A stretch of 64,000 nt of DNA from Opitutia bacterium (GTDB lineage Bacteria; Verrucomicrobiota; Verrucomicrobiia; Opitutales; Opitutaceae). Position 1 is the stretch's first letter; every line of letters begins with the position of its first letter. The position numbers were made by a program, and so were the translations under genes. The notes under the pieces were generated by a model. The model was not told the origin of the DNA and ran no database searches. It saw only the letters and a list, made by a program, of their open reading frames with translations. Positions 63,599 to 64,000 of the stretch are shown one piece after another. Where the stretch lies: the NCBI GenBank assembly GCA_947475065.1, contig CANJLB010000018.1, positions 1-64,000 of the forward strand. Direction: 5' to 3'.

Positions 63599-64000
63599 TC
63601 ATTGGAAGCGGGGCGCCAGGGCCGCGTGGATTTCGCGGACGAGGCTTTCGGTCGTCGGCCAGTCAATGCAGCCGTCGGTGATGCTCATCCCATGGCGCAG
63701 CTTTTCCCTCGGCTGCGGGAAGGGCTGGCTGCCAGCACAGAGGTTGCTCTCGATCATCGCGCCCATGATGGAGGAGTTGCCGGCGACAATCTGGGCGAGC
63801 AGCGCGCGCATCACCTCGGGCTGCCGCTCGGGCTGCTTGGCGGAATTGTCGTGTGAACAGTCCACGAGAATGGATTTCGGCAGGCCGGCCTTGGCGAGGA
63901 GCGCCTCGGTCTGCGCGATGTGCGCCGGCGACCAGTTGGGGCCCGGGGAGCCGCCGCGCAGGACGACGTGACAGTCGGGGTTGCCGCGCGTGCCAATGGC
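63599..64000 (-). CDS. 3-deoxy-7-phosphoheptulonate synthase, C-terminal part (5' end outside window)
   Basis: The first enzyme of aromatic amino acid synthesis. About 134 C-terminal residues are visible, including the continuous in-frame stretch GTRGNPDCHVVLRGG, the metal/substrate motif VDCSHDNSAKQ, then MGAMIESNLCAGSQP and YG-type MSITDGCIDW. These match the AroF/G/H class I family. The gene runs past the window edge, so its start and any feedback domain cannot be seen. It ends at a TGA at 63601-63599. Confidence 0.92.
   Translation of the reverse strand, partial: AIGTRGNPDCHVVLRGGSPGPNWSPAHIAQTEALLAKAGLPKSILVDCSHDNSAKQPERQPEVMRALLAQIVAGNSSIMGAMIESNLCAGSQPFPQPREKLRHGMSITDGCIDWPTTESLVREIHAALAPRFQ

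Overview
This is a GC-rich (roughly two-thirds G+C) bacterial chromosome segment, densely packed with genes on both strands. Protein content points to the phylum Verrucomicrobiota, most likely an Opitutaceae-like organism. Supporting signs are an exosortase fused to an EpsI domain, a NamZ-type muramidase, DUF5069 and DUF4202 proteins, a ThrH-type phosphatase and a cytochrome b fused to cytochrome c domains. The lineage call rests on recalled family distributions, not on a database search. The first 60 bases are pure C and look like padding or an assembly artefact. The last gene is cut by the window end.

Layout. 92-3889: tRNA-Leu(UAG), a nested palindromic repeat, an ECF sigma factor with its presumed anti-sigma factor and a membrane protein, then phosphatidylserine decarboxylase. 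4173-9464: ThrH, an NAD-dependent epimerase, the ClpB disaggregase and a bile-acid/sodium-symporter-like carrier. 9715-16512: a secreted hydrolase, RecQ, a secreted protein of unknown function, ExoVII large subunit and a TVP38-type membrane protein. 16595-22727: an exopolysaccharide block (BY-kinase/Wzz-type co-polymerase, Wza/SLBB export protein, outer-membrane beta-barrel, divergent TPR membrane protein). 22794-33644: RlmM-like methyltransferase, DUF1653, glycerate kinase, NamZ lipoprotein, a GT-C-like membrane protein, a CE1-type esterase, a sugar epimerase and a PepSY protein. 33721-36736: a PMT-like membrane glycosyltransferase beside a polyprenyl-phosphate glycosyltransferase. 36977-41407: Rieske protein overlapping a cytochrome b-c-c fusion, then three tightly overlapping genes (GNAT, DUF4202, hydrolase). 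41693-46212: cyclophilin, an exosortase-EpsI fusion with a 30-residue membrane peptide overlapping its stop, an ABC-2 permease and GlgC. 46325-55176: GlmS, RNA polymerase omega, and a second glycan block (TPR/GT-C-like membrane protein, GT2, methyltransferase, CDP-paratose-epimerase-like enzyme, PIG-L deacetylase, nucleotidyltransferase). 55397-64000: RecO, DUF502, an unknown membrane protein, CarB, DUF5069, an unknown protein, malate dehydrogenase and a partial DAHP synthase.

Taken together the window mixes housekeeping (DNA repair, proteostasis, TCA cycle, pyrimidine/arginine, aromatic and amino-sugar synthesis) with a strong cell-surface theme: EPS export, exosortase processing, lipid-linked sugars, glycan modification and wall recycling. 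GlmS and GlgC supply or store hexose phosphate next to these systems.

The most unusual observations are the tiny membrane peptide translationally coupled to the exosortase, the Rieske plus cytochrome b-c-c fusion with b6-like haem spacing, and a family of dispersed palindromic repeats (263-380, 3988-4042, 55286-55350). Start codons are also mostly preceded by pyrimidine-rich leaders instead of a Shine-Dalgarno sequence. I found no CRISPR array, rRNA, transposase or prophage. No single region is clearly a new multi-gene system; the exosortase locus is the best candidate for something undescribed.
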